Shown: piece by piece, positions 36,185 to 44,648 of the stretch
Position numbering within the stretch: position 1 is the first letter of the stretch
Layout: each line of letters starts with the position of its first letter
NCBI GenBank assembly: GCA_029245955.1
Contig: JAQWOH010000082.1
Coordinates: 1 to 44,819 of the forward strand
From: Fuerstiella sp.
Lineage (GTDB): Bacteria > Planctomycetota > Planctomycetia > Planctomycetales > Planctomycetaceae
Length of the DNA: 44,819 bases
Direction of reading: 5' to 3'
Program-made: the position numbers and the translations under genes
Notes under the pieces: model-generated
Told to the model about the DNA's origin: nothing
Seen by the model: the letters and a program-made list of their open reading frames with translations, nothing else
Databases searched by the model: none

Positions 36185-38497
36185 TCAGGCACTGCGGTCC
36201 ATCATCCCATTAAGCAGCCGAACAACTTCATCCGCACCGGCCACAGGATTCAATGCGGTCGTGGCAATTCCGGAGACGACTTTCGTGATGTTGTGATCCA
36301 CCGCGTCTTCCCGCCCCCAGACTTCACCGACAGGCGCAGTCATGTATACCGAAAATGTGCGGTGACCAGTACCCGGTCGTTCTCCGATGACATGCACAAT
36401 CGCACGGGGGCCCTTCAGCCGCCCGAACAGAATTTCACCGATGCGGTACCCTGCTCTGACGCGCCCCGATGTCACCACCAGATGGTCGTCCGAAACGCTC
36501 AGTCCCTGTTCACCCAGACCACTCCTTAACTGATCAAGAAAAGGAAACAAATGACCTTCTTCAGTAATTGCCAGCGCATTCAGCCCGTCAGAGACCACAA
36601 TCTGCACGTCGAATGGCTCGGCTTGCCGCTGACGATGCCGCTGCAGTGACGTGATTGCAGAATCGTGAAGCTGCTCACCGGAAACCGGATGCAGAATATA
36701 GTCTTTACGATCCGCAGAATTCGTGGCCAGATGCAGCCCGTTGGGTATTCTGTTAATAAAGGCATCAGGCAGCTCTGCCCAGATACTCAGTTTCGCATCG
36801 TCATAGATTCGGTGAATGTCGTCCTGAAGTACGGGCTGCAGGTCCCAGGTATGTGCGCCATATCCCTGGGCTATGAACAATCCTCGGCCGCGAACTTCTT
36901 CAAGTTCCTCACGACCTTCCTTCAGAATCGCCTGGTCATTTCTCGTGTCCCCCTTGCGTCGTCGGTATTGCAGGAAGACCCACAGAGGATCGCCAAAATG
37001 CTCTGTCGGTCGCCCTGACTGATCAATAACACCGAGCTGCTGAAAGAACGACCACATTTCGTCGTTGACACGACAACCAAACTTCTCACGCAGCCTTACG
37101 TGATCCTGATATCCCGTGGTCAGATATCCCAGCATCGGATCAATCTTTGTCGGCAACGCCATCATGTAGGCAGGATACGCCGGCATGATCTGGTCCAGAC
37201 ACCAATCGAGATCATCAAGAGAAATATCCATGTGCAGCGTCGAGCACACATCCAGCCCGATGCACAAGCCGTGCAGTTTGCCCATCACGATGTCTTCCAG
37301 ACAACACCTCACCAGTTGCTCACGAGTGCGAAAGACCTCGGGACCGATAAAGCCAGCCACGTCGTTTAAATGCACCCACGGACCGGCGGTGTCACCGCCG
37401 GTCTGCCGTACACTGGCTACGTGTCCGGTCAAAGCCCGGGCGAAACCGTATTTGCGAGATTCGTGCATGACCATGTCAAAGCCGTGACTGTGGCCGTTGG
37501 TAAAGTCTGCTCCCTGTCCGGTTTCAAAATAGAGCCCGTAGTGGCCAGTCCGCGTCTCCGCATACTGCCTCATTTTTTCGATGCTGATGTCGAATGTCGC
37601 GTTCGCTGCGTCGCTCCCTGCAATACTCTGAAACCACAACTCGGTCGATCCCGGCCAACGGCTTTCCACTTCCGCCTGAACGTCAATGTGCGAAAGAACG
37701 CAATGCGGCATTGCGTTATTGATTTCAAACGTCGTCAGCACATCCTGCAACGTCCGCTGGATGGCCGCAACGGACGCCGGATCACTGGACACGGGATTCG
37801 TCCCCAGTAATACATCCCCCACCGCGTATGCCCAACCATCAAAAACCTGCCAGCGCACGTCGTCCACATTGTCGGTTGGCGAATTCGGCTGAATGCGCGC
37901 ACCCAGATAACCATTAGCGCCGATCTGACTGCCGGGCAGAGGGTTAAAAACCTTTCGACCGACCTGAATGAGTTCCTCGTTGGTCATCAATTTCACAACG
38001 CAGGAAATCACGTCGCTGGAAAGCCCGGACATCACCTCCTGAATGGCCGACTCATCGGATGTCAGGAGAAACCGCTGGAACTGTCCCAGCGTCTGTCCGG
38101 ATAATCGCTTCCGCGACTGTTCCTCCCGCGGAACCGAGATAAAGCGGAACAGATCGTCCGCGTGCAGCGGATGGTCGTCAATATCCGCCAGACGTGTGTT
38201 TGCCAGCAGAACGCGTGAGTGCCGTCTTGAGGCTTCATCAAAGGCCGCCACACCGATCGCGCTGTCGCCTTCCTTAAATTCGTTGGCCGCGCCCAGAATC
38301 TGTGCGTAAAACGTCGCATCATGAGCACCCCGCAGACGCTTAATGAACCGAAAGACATCCTCTTCCGGCAATGGGGCGCTGATGGGGCGGTTGGATCCGG
38401 CCTGCTGCGCAGCCAATCCAAGTCGACACAAAGATTCCGGAGATGCAACAAACGTGCCGCTGGCAAGTCCCTGCAGAAATGTTCGTCTGCTGACCAT
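36185..38497 (-). CDS. eutBC: Ethanolamine ammonia-lyase, EutB-EutC fusion with twin-arginine leader
   Basis: The 770-residue protein joins both subunits of the adenosylcobalamin enzyme that splits ethanolamine into acetaldehyde and ammonia. Residues 1-38 are a leader with SRRTFLQG, the Tat motif, and a hydrophobic core (LASGTFVAS). EutB spans about 40-500: QIGANGYLGARI, the active-site FETGQG (Glu325, equal to E. coli Glu287 when the 38-residue leader is subtracted) and GHSHGFDMVMHESRKYGFAR. EutC spans about 530-770: FDVQIVVSDGLNALAI, VTSGRVRAGYRIGEILFGRL and VHVIGERPGTGHRTF. In most bacteria the subunits are separate genes and the enzyme sits in a microcompartment with EutSPQTDMNEJGH; no other eut gene is in the window. 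The leader suggests export of a cobalamin enzyme already folded with its cofactor; this is inference. Confidence 0.95.
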   Translation of the reverse strand: MVSRRTFLQGLASGTFVASPESLCRLGLAAQQAGSNRPISAPLPEEDVFRFIKRLRGAHDATFYAQILGAANEFKEGDSAIGVAAFDEASRRHSRVLLANTRLADIDDHPLHADDLFRFISVPREEQSRKRLSGQTLGQFQRFLLTSDESAIQEVMSGLSSDVISCVVKLMTNEELIQVGRKVFNPLPGSQIGANGYLGARIQPNSPTDNVDDVRWQVFDGWAYAVGDVLLGTNPVSSDPASVAAIQRTLQDVLTTFEINNAMPHCVLSHIDVQAEVESRWPGSTELWFQSIAGSDAANATFDISIEKMRQYAETRTGHYGLYFETGQGADFTNGHSHGFDMVMHESRKYGFARALTGHVASVRQTGGDTAGPWVHLNDVAGFIGPEVFRTREQLVRCCLEDIVMGKLHGLCIGLDVCSTLHMDISLDDLDWCLDQIMPAYPAYMMALPTKIDPMLGYLTTGYQDHVRLREKFGCRVNDEMWSFFQQLGVIDQSGRPTEHFGDPLWVFLQYRRRKGDTRNDQAILKEGREELEEVRGRGLFIAQGYGAHTWDLQPVLQDDIHRIYDDAKLSIWAELPDAFINRIPNGLHLATNSADRKDYILHPVSGEQLHDSAITSLQRHRQRQAEPFDVQIVVSDGLNALAITEEGHLFPFLDQLRSGLGEQGLSVSDDHLVVTSGRVRAGYRIGEILFGRLKGPRAIVHVIGERPGTGHRTFSVYMTAPVGEVWGREDAVDHNITKVVSGIATTALNPVAGADEVVRLLNGMMDRSA

Positions 38498-39383
38498 CAG
38501 TCGTTAAATCCATCGAAAGTGCAGAGCAGAAGGTAACAGTATCGCAAACACGGCCGAATATCATAACAGATGTGCGCTGCTGCGGGATAATGATGGGGCC
38601 ACGGCGCGGAATCAGGATCCCGTTATGGACTGATCCTGCGGAGGAATTCGAAGGATTTCCTTGTCACGCGTTCGTGCACGGGCCACATTTCTTCTTATGC
38701 ACAAGCATAGCCATGTCGCCGGAATCAACGCGTCCGGTCAGAAACACCGATTCAAGAAAACAATCGCTGGCTTTCCAGAGATTTGCCACACGGAAAGTCG
38801 TGGACTCAATCGATGATGCTGCCGCAATAGATCGTGCAACCGTCGCGCCTCCGTTGGCGACCGAATTCTTATTGTAATTTCTCCCCTCACCCACCGGGAC
38901 TCCAGAGTCATGGCGTGGACGGTCTCCGTTCATTTCGCCTGCGCCCGTGTTTTCCAGATCCTCGCAGCCGGAAAACTGCAGCACCCAGGTCAGCCCCTTC
39001 TGTGTACAACGACTCCGGAGCGGTGGCCTAGTGGCCACCGGTACCTTTTAATGATTCACGGAGGCATTAAGAGCCCGATGGACGAAACGGCTCAATCCGC
39101 CGCAGAATGCCAAATCGAAGTTCACCCGTTCAGACTTCGCCCCGAGTGAACGCGACTGAAAGAAACCACCTCTTATCCACAGATGCCAAGAATGCTTCTG
39201 TGCAACGGATATTTTGTGGTTGGAATGCTTTCACGGCAACTTGGAACCCGGTCAATGAGCAACTCACATGTGTACGATCGGTACACCGGGTACCGGGTTA
39301 GTTTCTTGGTCTGAGAACTCGAAAATCACGAACATACGTAACGTCAAGGCATCTGAATCTGCTGTGACGAAACAGGAGACACG
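38498..39383. other. Gene-poor stretch upstream of the EutB-EutC gene
   Basis: This 886-bp stretch has no convincing gene. A minus-strand frame at 38664-39038 (124 codons, RSIAAASSIESTTFRVANLW, MAMLVHKKKCGPCTNA) has some coding character but matches nothing known; a plus frame at 38572-38877 is weaker. A GC-rich hairpin lies at 39021-39040. The promoter of the lyase gene should be within the first 200 bases. Confidence 0.45.
39021..39050 (+). terminator. Possible rho-independent terminator
   Basis: A perfect 8-bp GC-rich stem, CGGTGGCC (39021-39028) and GGCCACCG (39033-39040), has a 4-base loop and is followed by GTACCTTTTA, a weak T run. On the minus strand no T run follows. The gene it would end is unclear. 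Confidence 0.35.
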
Positions 39384-39741
39384 TTGCCAACCGACTTTGA
39401 CTTTTCCGGACAGCGTTTTTCACTGGAAGTCGGTTTGCTTAGCAAAGTACCGTATGCTTTCAACAGGATTCCGTTGACAGCATCTGTTCCAGCCAGCTTG
39501 GGTGTCGCATTGGGCATCAGAAGAAATCGGGGTATTGTTGAACGAGTTGTTACCGGAAGTGCGGGTGCAGGCAGCAAAGATCAAATGCGGTGAAATTCTG
39601 TTTTCCTTTGACGGAACAGAAAGCACATGCCTCCAAGGTTCGATGAAGGCTCTGGGCGAAAGTGGGTTGGGGAAGGAATCGACCGGGGTTGTCGAATGCT
39701 TTGGTAAAAAGCGAACAATTGTTGTTACACCGAACTGATGT
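39384..39741 (+). pseudogene. Frameshifted PDZ-domain protein remnant
   Basis: The coding signal runs over two frames. Frame one (39384-39593) gives FDFSGQRFSLEVGLLSKVPY, then PASLGVALGIRRNRGIVERV and VTGSAG, the first strands of a PDZ domain. Near 39560-39575 the sense moves to the second frame (to 39738): VQAAKIKCGEILFSFDGTES, then LQGSMKALGESGLGKE and FGKKRTIVVTP, the rest of a PDZ fold (compare the usual GDEIL...FDG and ALxxxxxGK). The carboxylate-binding loop and GDEIL Asp are lost. The upstream part resembles proteins with an aspartyl-protease-like or surface domain before PDZ, but this is weak. It lies in a decayed region without a working promoter that I can see. Confidence 0.65.
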
Positions 39742-40061
39742 TACGTCACGGAGACAGATAAAAAGTCTTTGGTCCGGCAGTTTCCAAAGGATGATGACAA
39801 GCCTGCTGGCCTCTGAGTGATCAAGGGATTCGACTTGCCCTGCTGGTTGCCCAATGCACGAAGTAGGACATCGGTCAGATGAAGATGCGAGGACGCTCAC
39901 CAATGATTACTGCTTGGCAACTCCATTTGAGCGGCTTGGCCGGTTCGCCGTTCGCATGGTCCTGGAAAGGTTCCCGGCCCGCCCGTCGTCTGATGGCGTC
40001 GATCCAGTAGTGTTCCCATTTCGGCGAGACCTTGTGCATGCCCACCAGAAGTTCACATTAT

Positions 40062-40072
40062 GGGGGGGGGGG
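40062..40072 (+). repeat. Homopolymer of 11 G
   Basis: Eleven G in a row (preceded by TTAT, followed by CAGCC). It lies exactly where minus-strand protein-like sense breaks, so it is either a slippage site, as in phase-variable genes, or an assembly error. Confidence 0.7.
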
Positions 40073-40443
40073 CAGCCGAGCTTTGAGTTTTCAGACATTG
40101 CCCCAGTTGGTAAGCATTGGATTTTGAAAGCCTTCGAAATTGCTGCCCACACATCCTTGGGCGAACTGAGAATTCGACCAATACCGAAGAGGGCGAAGAT
40201 TGGCGGAAATCTGCCTCAAGCAGATAAAAGTGATTCACGCCGCCAGCCGACAGTGAATTGCCGAATGGGTGGCATCACGCCGCCAAGACCAGCCGCACAA
40301 CATCGCCTTCCCACTCAGCGACGTAGGCAGGGAAAAGTTCAACTGGGCCTCTGAACTCTCGACTAAAATTCAAAACAGCCAGCTATGTTAATTCGTGGCT
40401 GGCCGTTTCTCGTTGATTGGCAACAGTTTGCATTGTTTTTTTC

Positions 40444-40479
40444 AGGTTGTCTTGTCCGTTCAAACGGATAAGACAACCT
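40444..40479. repeat. 17-bp near-perfect inverted repeat (hairpin)
   Basis: Arm AGGTTGTCTTGTCCGTT (40444-40460) pairs with 40463-40479 over 17 bases with a single G-T wobble and a loop of two to four bases. It follows a T run (before 40442) and is not followed by one, so it is not an ordinary terminator in either direction. It could be a mobile-element end, a repeat-family hairpin or part of a small RNA. Confidence 0.7.
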
Positions 40480-40633
40480 CGCCGGCCTGAACCGCCGCCT
40501 TCTGGTAAATCCTGATTCGGCAACGGTTTAGCGAGTTCAAGTCCTGTCACCCCTTTCGATGGGTTGACCGTGGCGTCAGACTGAATTCAAGTCAAGTAGC
40601 CCGCGCCGGTGCCTCTCTCCGCTGTCGCTTCAA

Positions 40634-40667
40634 CGCACTGATACGCACTGATACGCACTGATACGCA
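40634..40667 (+). repeat. 10-bp tandem repeat, 3.4 copies
   Basis: The unit CGCACTGATA occurs three times without change (40634, 40644, 40654) and is followed by CGCA. The 10-bp period matches one helical turn. It lies 127 bp beyond the stop of the sulfatase gene at 40794 and so could also be part of its 3' untranslated region. Confidence 0.9.
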
Positions 40668-40793
40668 ATTTCATTATCCTCGACCAGCCTTAGGTTAAGA
40701 GGTTGAACTGTTCAATGTGGGCCACCGATCGCCGAAGTACTTCCGTTTATATGCTGTCGTGTCTTATCGGGGGTGTGCTTTTCCGATTCATTC

Positions 40794-42191
40794 TCACCGC
40801 ACTCCCAGCAGGATCTCCACAGCTTCGTAGTCGCCGGTGTCAGCGGCGTATTGTCGTAGTAAATCCTGATGCCTCTTCAACACTCGATGGTACGACGGAT
40901 CACGTGACAGATTCTGCATTTCATGCGGATCTTTCTGCATATCCACCAATGATTCACGATGTCCACCCAGGTCGTAAACCGCATATTTATGACCGGCCGT
41001 TCGAAGCATTCGCCCTCGACATTGAGGCACCTCTTTTTCACCGATGGGCAGGGCACCCTGTACCATGTGATTCGAAACGACAATGTACTCACGCCACTTC
41101 GCCACACTTGAATCTTCGCAAACAGGTTTCAAAGAAAGACCTTTGAGTTGGTCTGGGATATTGAGCCCCGCGAAGTCCATCATTGTGGGCAATGTGTCAA
41201 TGCCCACATTCACAAGCTTACGCGTGATGCCCGTGTCAATATGCCCTGGATACGAAACGATCAAAGGAATGCGCGCCGATTCTTCGTAGAATACTGTCTT
41301 CTGGGCGAACTGATGTGCGCCAGTGCAATCGCCGTGATCAGCCGTGAATATGACCAACGTGTCCTGCTCGAGTCCGGATTGCTTTAAAGCCGTCAGCACT
41401 TTCCCGATTTCGCGATCGGCTCGTTCAATCAGACGATAATATCCCCATCGCATTTGGCGCCATCTGTCGGCATCGAAATCAGCAATCGGTGTCATTTCCG
41501 TCGCTTGATAACTTCGGCGCATTAACGCCATGCTGTCCGTTTCATCGATCGGTGGCGCGAAGTTGACAGGCACAGGTGGACAATCCTCAGGCTCAGGAAA
41601 ATCGCCAATCGGTCCACCGGGAATCTTCTGGCCTCGCACCAGTTGACAGATATCATGCGGACTGGTGAAAGAAGTCACCAGCAAAAATGGTTTGTGCCGT
41701 TTCTGATTGAGAAAGGCGATTGCAGGCGCGGGAATCGCATGATCGGCACCATTCCCTTTAAGCACGCCGGTGTGATCAAAACCATGACGTGCGGTGTCGC
41801 TCGTTTTGATATTCAAATGCCATTTACCAAAATAGCCCGTATCATATCCAGCATCCTTGAAGTATTTCCCCATGCATACCATCTGCGCCGGCAGTGGTTT
41901 CTTAGCGTTGGATTGCAGACCGGTTTCAAACGGGTAATAACCGCTGAAGATTGAATTGCGAGAAGGCACACAAATCGGGTTCGAGGCATAGGCGCGATCA
42001 AAACGCATCCCTCGTTTTGCCAACGCGTCCAGATTCGGCGTTTTGACATAGCGATCCCCCATCACACCGCTCATCACGTCTGCATAATTCTGTTCGGTGA
42101 TGATGAACAGGATGTTTGGACGCTCGGCTGCCGAAACGGATGCCGCAGCCCAGAGTAACGTAGCTAAGATCACGGTTGGTTTTGTCATCAT
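40794..42191 (-). CDS. Secreted sulfatase, Cys-type (S1 family)
   Basis: The 465-residue enzyme removes sulfate esters from a sugar or related substrate outside the cytoplasm. A signal peptide (MMTKPTVILATLLWAAASVS, then AAERPN) leads. The formylglycine site is ICVPSRNSIFSG, so Cys in CxPSR is converted by a maturase. GYFGKWHLN and FTADHGDCTGAHQFAQKTVF carry the expected active-site Lys, His, Asp and following residues. At the first metal site the usual MTDxQ/TDDQ reads ITEQNYADVMSGVM: Glu takes the place of an Asp. The substrate is not readable; algal polysaccharides are typical for planctomycetes. It starts 38 bp after the next sulfatase gene and is probably cotranscribed with it. No sulfatase maturase gene is in the window. 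Confidence 0.94.
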   Translation of the reverse strand: MMTKPTVILATLLWAAASVSAAERPNILFIITEQNYADVMSGVMGDRYVKTPNLDALAKRGMRFDRAYASNPICVPSRNSIFSGYYPFETGLQSNAKKPLPAQMVCMGKYFKDAGYDTGYFGKWHLNIKTSDTARHGFDHTGVLKGNGADHAIPAPAIAFLNQKRHKPFLLVTSFTSPHDICQLVRGQKIPGGPIGDFPEPEDCPPVPVNFAPPIDETDSMALMRRSYQATEMTPIADFDADRWRQMRWGYYRLIERADREIGKVLTALKQSGLEQDTLVIFTADHGDCTGAHQFAQKTVFYEESARIPLIVSYPGHIDTGITRKLVNVGIDTLPTMMDFAGLNIPDQLKGLSLKPVCEDSSVAKWREYIVVSNHMVQGALPIGEKEVPQCRGRMLRTAGHKYAVYDLGGHRESLVDMQKDPHEMQNLSRDPSYHRVLKRHQDLLRQYAADTGDYEAVEILLGVR

Positions 42192-42229
42192 TTACATTTC
42201 AATTTAAAAGCGTTCGCGCTGCCGACAGC

Positions 42230-43528
42230 TCAGTGACTTTCATCGGCGGCACTCATTTTCAGCTCGGCCATTAGCCCCGCCAGTTTTTCGCGCGCCGCTT
42301 TCGCGTCGTCGCCGCCAGCACCCTTCTTGAGTGGCTTCGCCTCAGCCGCATCCTCTTTCATGTGATAGAGTCGGCCGTCGGCGTAGAGCTTCCAGTCCTT
42401 GTCGCGCAGCCACTCCTTGCCGCCCCACCAAGTGTAGACCCACAGACGCGGACTCGGATTCTTCCCCTTCAAGGCCGCCACGAAACTCTGCCCGTCGATC
42501 ACCCTGTCCCGGGGCACCGTCGTCCCCGCCAGCTCCGCGAGGGTCGGCATGAAATCTGTAAAGTCGACCAGATCCGTGTTGACGGAGCCCGCCTTGATCG
42601 TGCCCGGCCAGCTCGCGAGCAAAGGCACACGGGTGCCGGCATCTGTCAGCCTGGCTTTGCCGCCTTTGATCTTCCTGCCATTCATGATCGAGGTCACATT
42701 CGTCGGTGTCCCATTGTCGCCGGTGAATAGAATCACTGTATTCTCGCGCAGTCCCAGGCGGTCGAGGGCCGCTGCCAGCTTGCCAACCTGACGATCCATC
42801 TCTTCCACCATCCCCTTAAACTTCAGGTGCTCGCCATTGGGGCCTGGCGGCTCGTCCTTCTTGGGCCAGTGGGTGAGCGCCATGGGATAATAGGCCAGGA
42901 ACGGCTTTTCCTTCCGGGCCTCAATAAAGTCGATTAGAAAATTGCAGTACAGATCCGGCCCGTACTTGTCCTTTGTGTTCGGCATGATCGTGTCGTTGTG
43001 GTAGAGCATCGGCTCGTAGTAGCGTGCGCCCTCGTGCCAGGCCCAGACCGCGCTCTCCTGGAAACCGAAGCGGCGCACATGACCTGGATCCGTCTTTTGC
43101 AATACCATTTGCCACTTGCCTGCCAGCGCCGTGGCGTAGCCAGCGTCGCGCAGCAGATTTCCGAACGTAATCTCGTTTTCGGGCAGCAGGCCCCAGGTCG
43201 TGGTCGTGCGCAAGGTGTAACGGCCACTCATGATCGTTACCCGCGACGGACTGCATTTCGGAGTGGAAAAACAGTTGGCGAATTGCATCCCCGAGGCTGC
43301 CAGCGCGTCAAGGTTCGGGGTCTCATAGGAGGTGCCGCCATAGCTGCCCAGGCATTCGTAGCCCACGTCGTCGGCCATGACGAGCACGATGTTGGGACGC
43401 TTGACAGTCGATTTGACTGAAGTCGTGGCGTGCTGGTCAGTTAGACCACGTCGACATGGCAATAATGCGCACGTTGTTGACATAATCACCATGGCCGTCT
43501 GAAATGGTCGATAGTGTTCACGCATCAT
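42230..43528 (-). CDS. Secreted sulfatase, Cys-type (S1 family)
   Basis: The 432-residue enzyme starts at ATG 43528 (or the next ATG, 43525); the frame is open to 43885 but that part lacks a signal peptide and family similarity. The N-terminus (MREHYRPFQTAMVIMSTTCA, LLPC) looks like a signal peptide with a possible lipoprotein Cys. Landmarks are RPNIVLVMADDVGYECLGSY (two metal Asp), the formylglycine site CSPSRVTIMSGRY, LAGKWQ and ILFTGDNGTPTNVTSIMNGR. The C-terminus has an Ala/Lys-rich acidic stretch (EDAAEAKPLKKGAGGDDAKA). It is first of the two-gene sulfatase unit. By eye its DNA is richer in G and C than the second sulfatase gene, so the pair may not have duplicated locally. Confidence 0.93.
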   Translation of the reverse strand: MMREHYRPFQTAMVIMSTTCALLPCRRGLTDQHATTSVKSTVKRPNIVLVMADDVGYECLGSYGGTSYETPNLDALAASGMQFANCFSTPKCSPSRVTIMSGRYTLRTTTTWGLLPENEITFGNLLRDAGYATALAGKWQMVLQKTDPGHVRRFGFQESAVWAWHEGARYYEPMLYHNDTIMPNTKDKYGPDLYCNFLIDFIEARKEKPFLAYYPMALTHWPKKDEPPGPNGEHLKFKGMVEEMDRQVGKLAAALDRLGLRENTVILFTGDNGTPTNVTSIMNGRKIKGGKARLTDAGTRVPLLASWPGTIKAGSVNTDLVDFTDFMPTLAELAGTTVPRDRVIDGQSFVAALKGKNPSPRLWVYTWWGGKEWLRDKDWKLYADGRLYHMKEDAAEAKPLKKGAGGDDAKAAREKLAGLMAELKMSAADESH

Positions 43529-44104
43529 CGGATTCTCATTTGGCTGGGGAATGCGGGGAGCATCAAAGCCGCTGTGGTCACGTTCCGGATGGAAGTTCAT
43601 CGTGGCATGTTCATCCGGTAGATGACCGCCGAGTATACCACGCGACCGGTGAGTCTGAGAGCTACACTTGATACGACCTTGCGCGCACCGGGCTGGCTTC
43701 AACGCCAGAACGGTATTGCCGTCGATCTCGCGCACAACTGCTGAGGTCTGCCACATCTGCCCAATTTGGCGAACCGCCAAGTCGCGTCGGGTTGTCCAAC
43801 TTCTGCGAGTTAGCGTCGATGCTAATTGCATCCGGTTTTGTCGACCGGATGTTGCAACGGGCCTGCGGTTCGCTTGATTGCTCATTCATCATTCACGTCC
43901 GACGGAGATCGACCGCTGGCATGCAGGCTCAAGTCCTGTCAACTTGCATGTTGAATTCGGAACGACTCCGCGTCAGTTCGATCAGGAGTTGTGTTTTCTT
44001 TTCTGGGGAAGTCCAGAACCAACCAATTCAATCGACGTCGGCCCGTTTTTGAGCTTCTGAGACTTTTTTCGGAAACAATCGCGGCCCCTGTGTCATTACA
44101 TGTG
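43529..44104. other. Divergent intergenic region between sulfatase unit and ECF sigma gene
   Basis: This 576-bp gap holds the promoters of both units. The minus frame stays open for 119 codons, but the translation is not sulfatase-like. A 13-base word, TCAAGTCCTGTCA, at 43929-43941 also occurs at 40537-40549 on the other side of the sulfatase pair. No RNA gene was recognised. Confidence 0.45.
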
Positions 44105-44641
44105 ATGAACAATCCCGAGGACGATAGCGAAGCTCGCAGTGCCACCGAAGAGGTGCAGTTGCTCTTTGTGCGCCATGAGAATTCTATTCGGGCGTTCGTG
44201 AGGGCTCTGCAGCCTTCTCTGCCTGATGCAGACGATGTGATGCAGGAGACGTTTCTGACGGTTTCCCGGAAGGCTGCGACCTTTGAGCCGGGAACGAATT
44301 TCGCGGCGTGGGCCTGCGGTATTGCGAGGCTCAAAGTGCTTGAGAATTTCCGCCAGAAGAAGCGGGGCAATGTCCTCAGTGAGGCGGCCATCAGTGCTTT
44401 GGCGGAGGACGCTCCGTCGCCTCAACTCCTGAGCGAAATTCAGGATGCTCTCGAAGCGTGCCTTGGGAAACTGACGCCGAAGATCCGCGATCTGTTATGG
44501 CGGCGCTATTCCCGGAGACAGAGTTCGGACGAGATGGCAGAGGCAGCCGGGATGACCTCGACCGCAGTTCGCGTGGCGCTCTCAAAAGCTCGAGTTGCGC
44601 TGCGGGATTGCATCAACTCTCAACTCCAACGGGTCCGGTGA
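44105..44641 (+). CDS. ECF sigma factor (Rhodopirellula/Verrucomicrobium-type)
   Basis: The 178-residue protein starts at ATG 44105 (MNNPEDDSEARSATEEVQLL); the frame runs back to 43991 without coding character. Region 2 is clear: FVRHENSIRAFVRALQPSLP, DADDVMQETFLTVSRKAATF and NFAAWACGIARLKVLENFRQ. Region 4 has KLTPKIRDLLWRRYSRRQSS and the helix-turn-helix SDEMAEAAGMTSTAVRVALS. This is the sigma-70 subgroup common in Rhodopirellula and Verrucomicrobia. It is followed after 7 bp by a gene for a small acidic N-terminus typical of the FecR/LamG-type partner, so the two form a sigma/anti-sigma pair. No ribosome site of note is seen. Confidence 0.93.
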   Translation: MNNPEDDSEARSATEEVQLLFVRHENSIRAFVRALQPSLPDADDVMQETFLTVSRKAATFEPGTNFAAWACGIARLKVLENFRQKKRGNVLSEAAISALAEDAPSPQLLSEIQDALEACLGKLTPKIRDLLWRRYSRRQSSDEMAEAAGMTSTAVRVALSKARVALRDCINSQLQRVR

Positions 44642-44648
44642 AGTTTCG

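Larger units (their letters stand above)
39742..40793. other. Decayed gene-poor stretch with homopolymer, hairpin and tandem repeat
   Basis: This stretch of about 1 kb holds broken coding signal. On the minus strand, 40057 to about 39880 reads LVGMHKVSPKWEHYWIDAIR and then REPFQDHANGEPAKPLKWSC, protein-like but without a start; it is cut off upstream at an 11-G run. I do not recognise the source. The rest has no clear ORF; the plus frame 39854-40354 looks like a shadow. The 17-bp hairpin and 10-bp repeat below also lie here. Confidence 0.5.

Noticed and set aside
39854..40354. Plus-strand ORF of 166 codons through the 11-G run
   Set aside because: It looks like an antisense shadow of broken minus-strand sense, and the poly-G makes its frame unreliable.
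40530..40556. tRNA T-arm-like sequence (GAGTTCAAGTCCTGTC)
   Set aside because: The stem bases flanking TTCAAGT do not pair, and no acceptor, D or anticodon arm was found upstream. At most it is a fragment or chance.
43529..43885. 119-residue N-terminal extension of the upstream sulfatase
   Set aside because: A secreted sulfatase should begin with its signal peptide, which lies right after ATG 43528.
40537..43941. 13-base word TCAAGTCCTGTCA on both sides of the sulfatase pair as att sites
   Set aside because: A 13-base match is expected several times by chance in 45 kb, no integrase is present and the flanks differ. Kept only as a minor remark.
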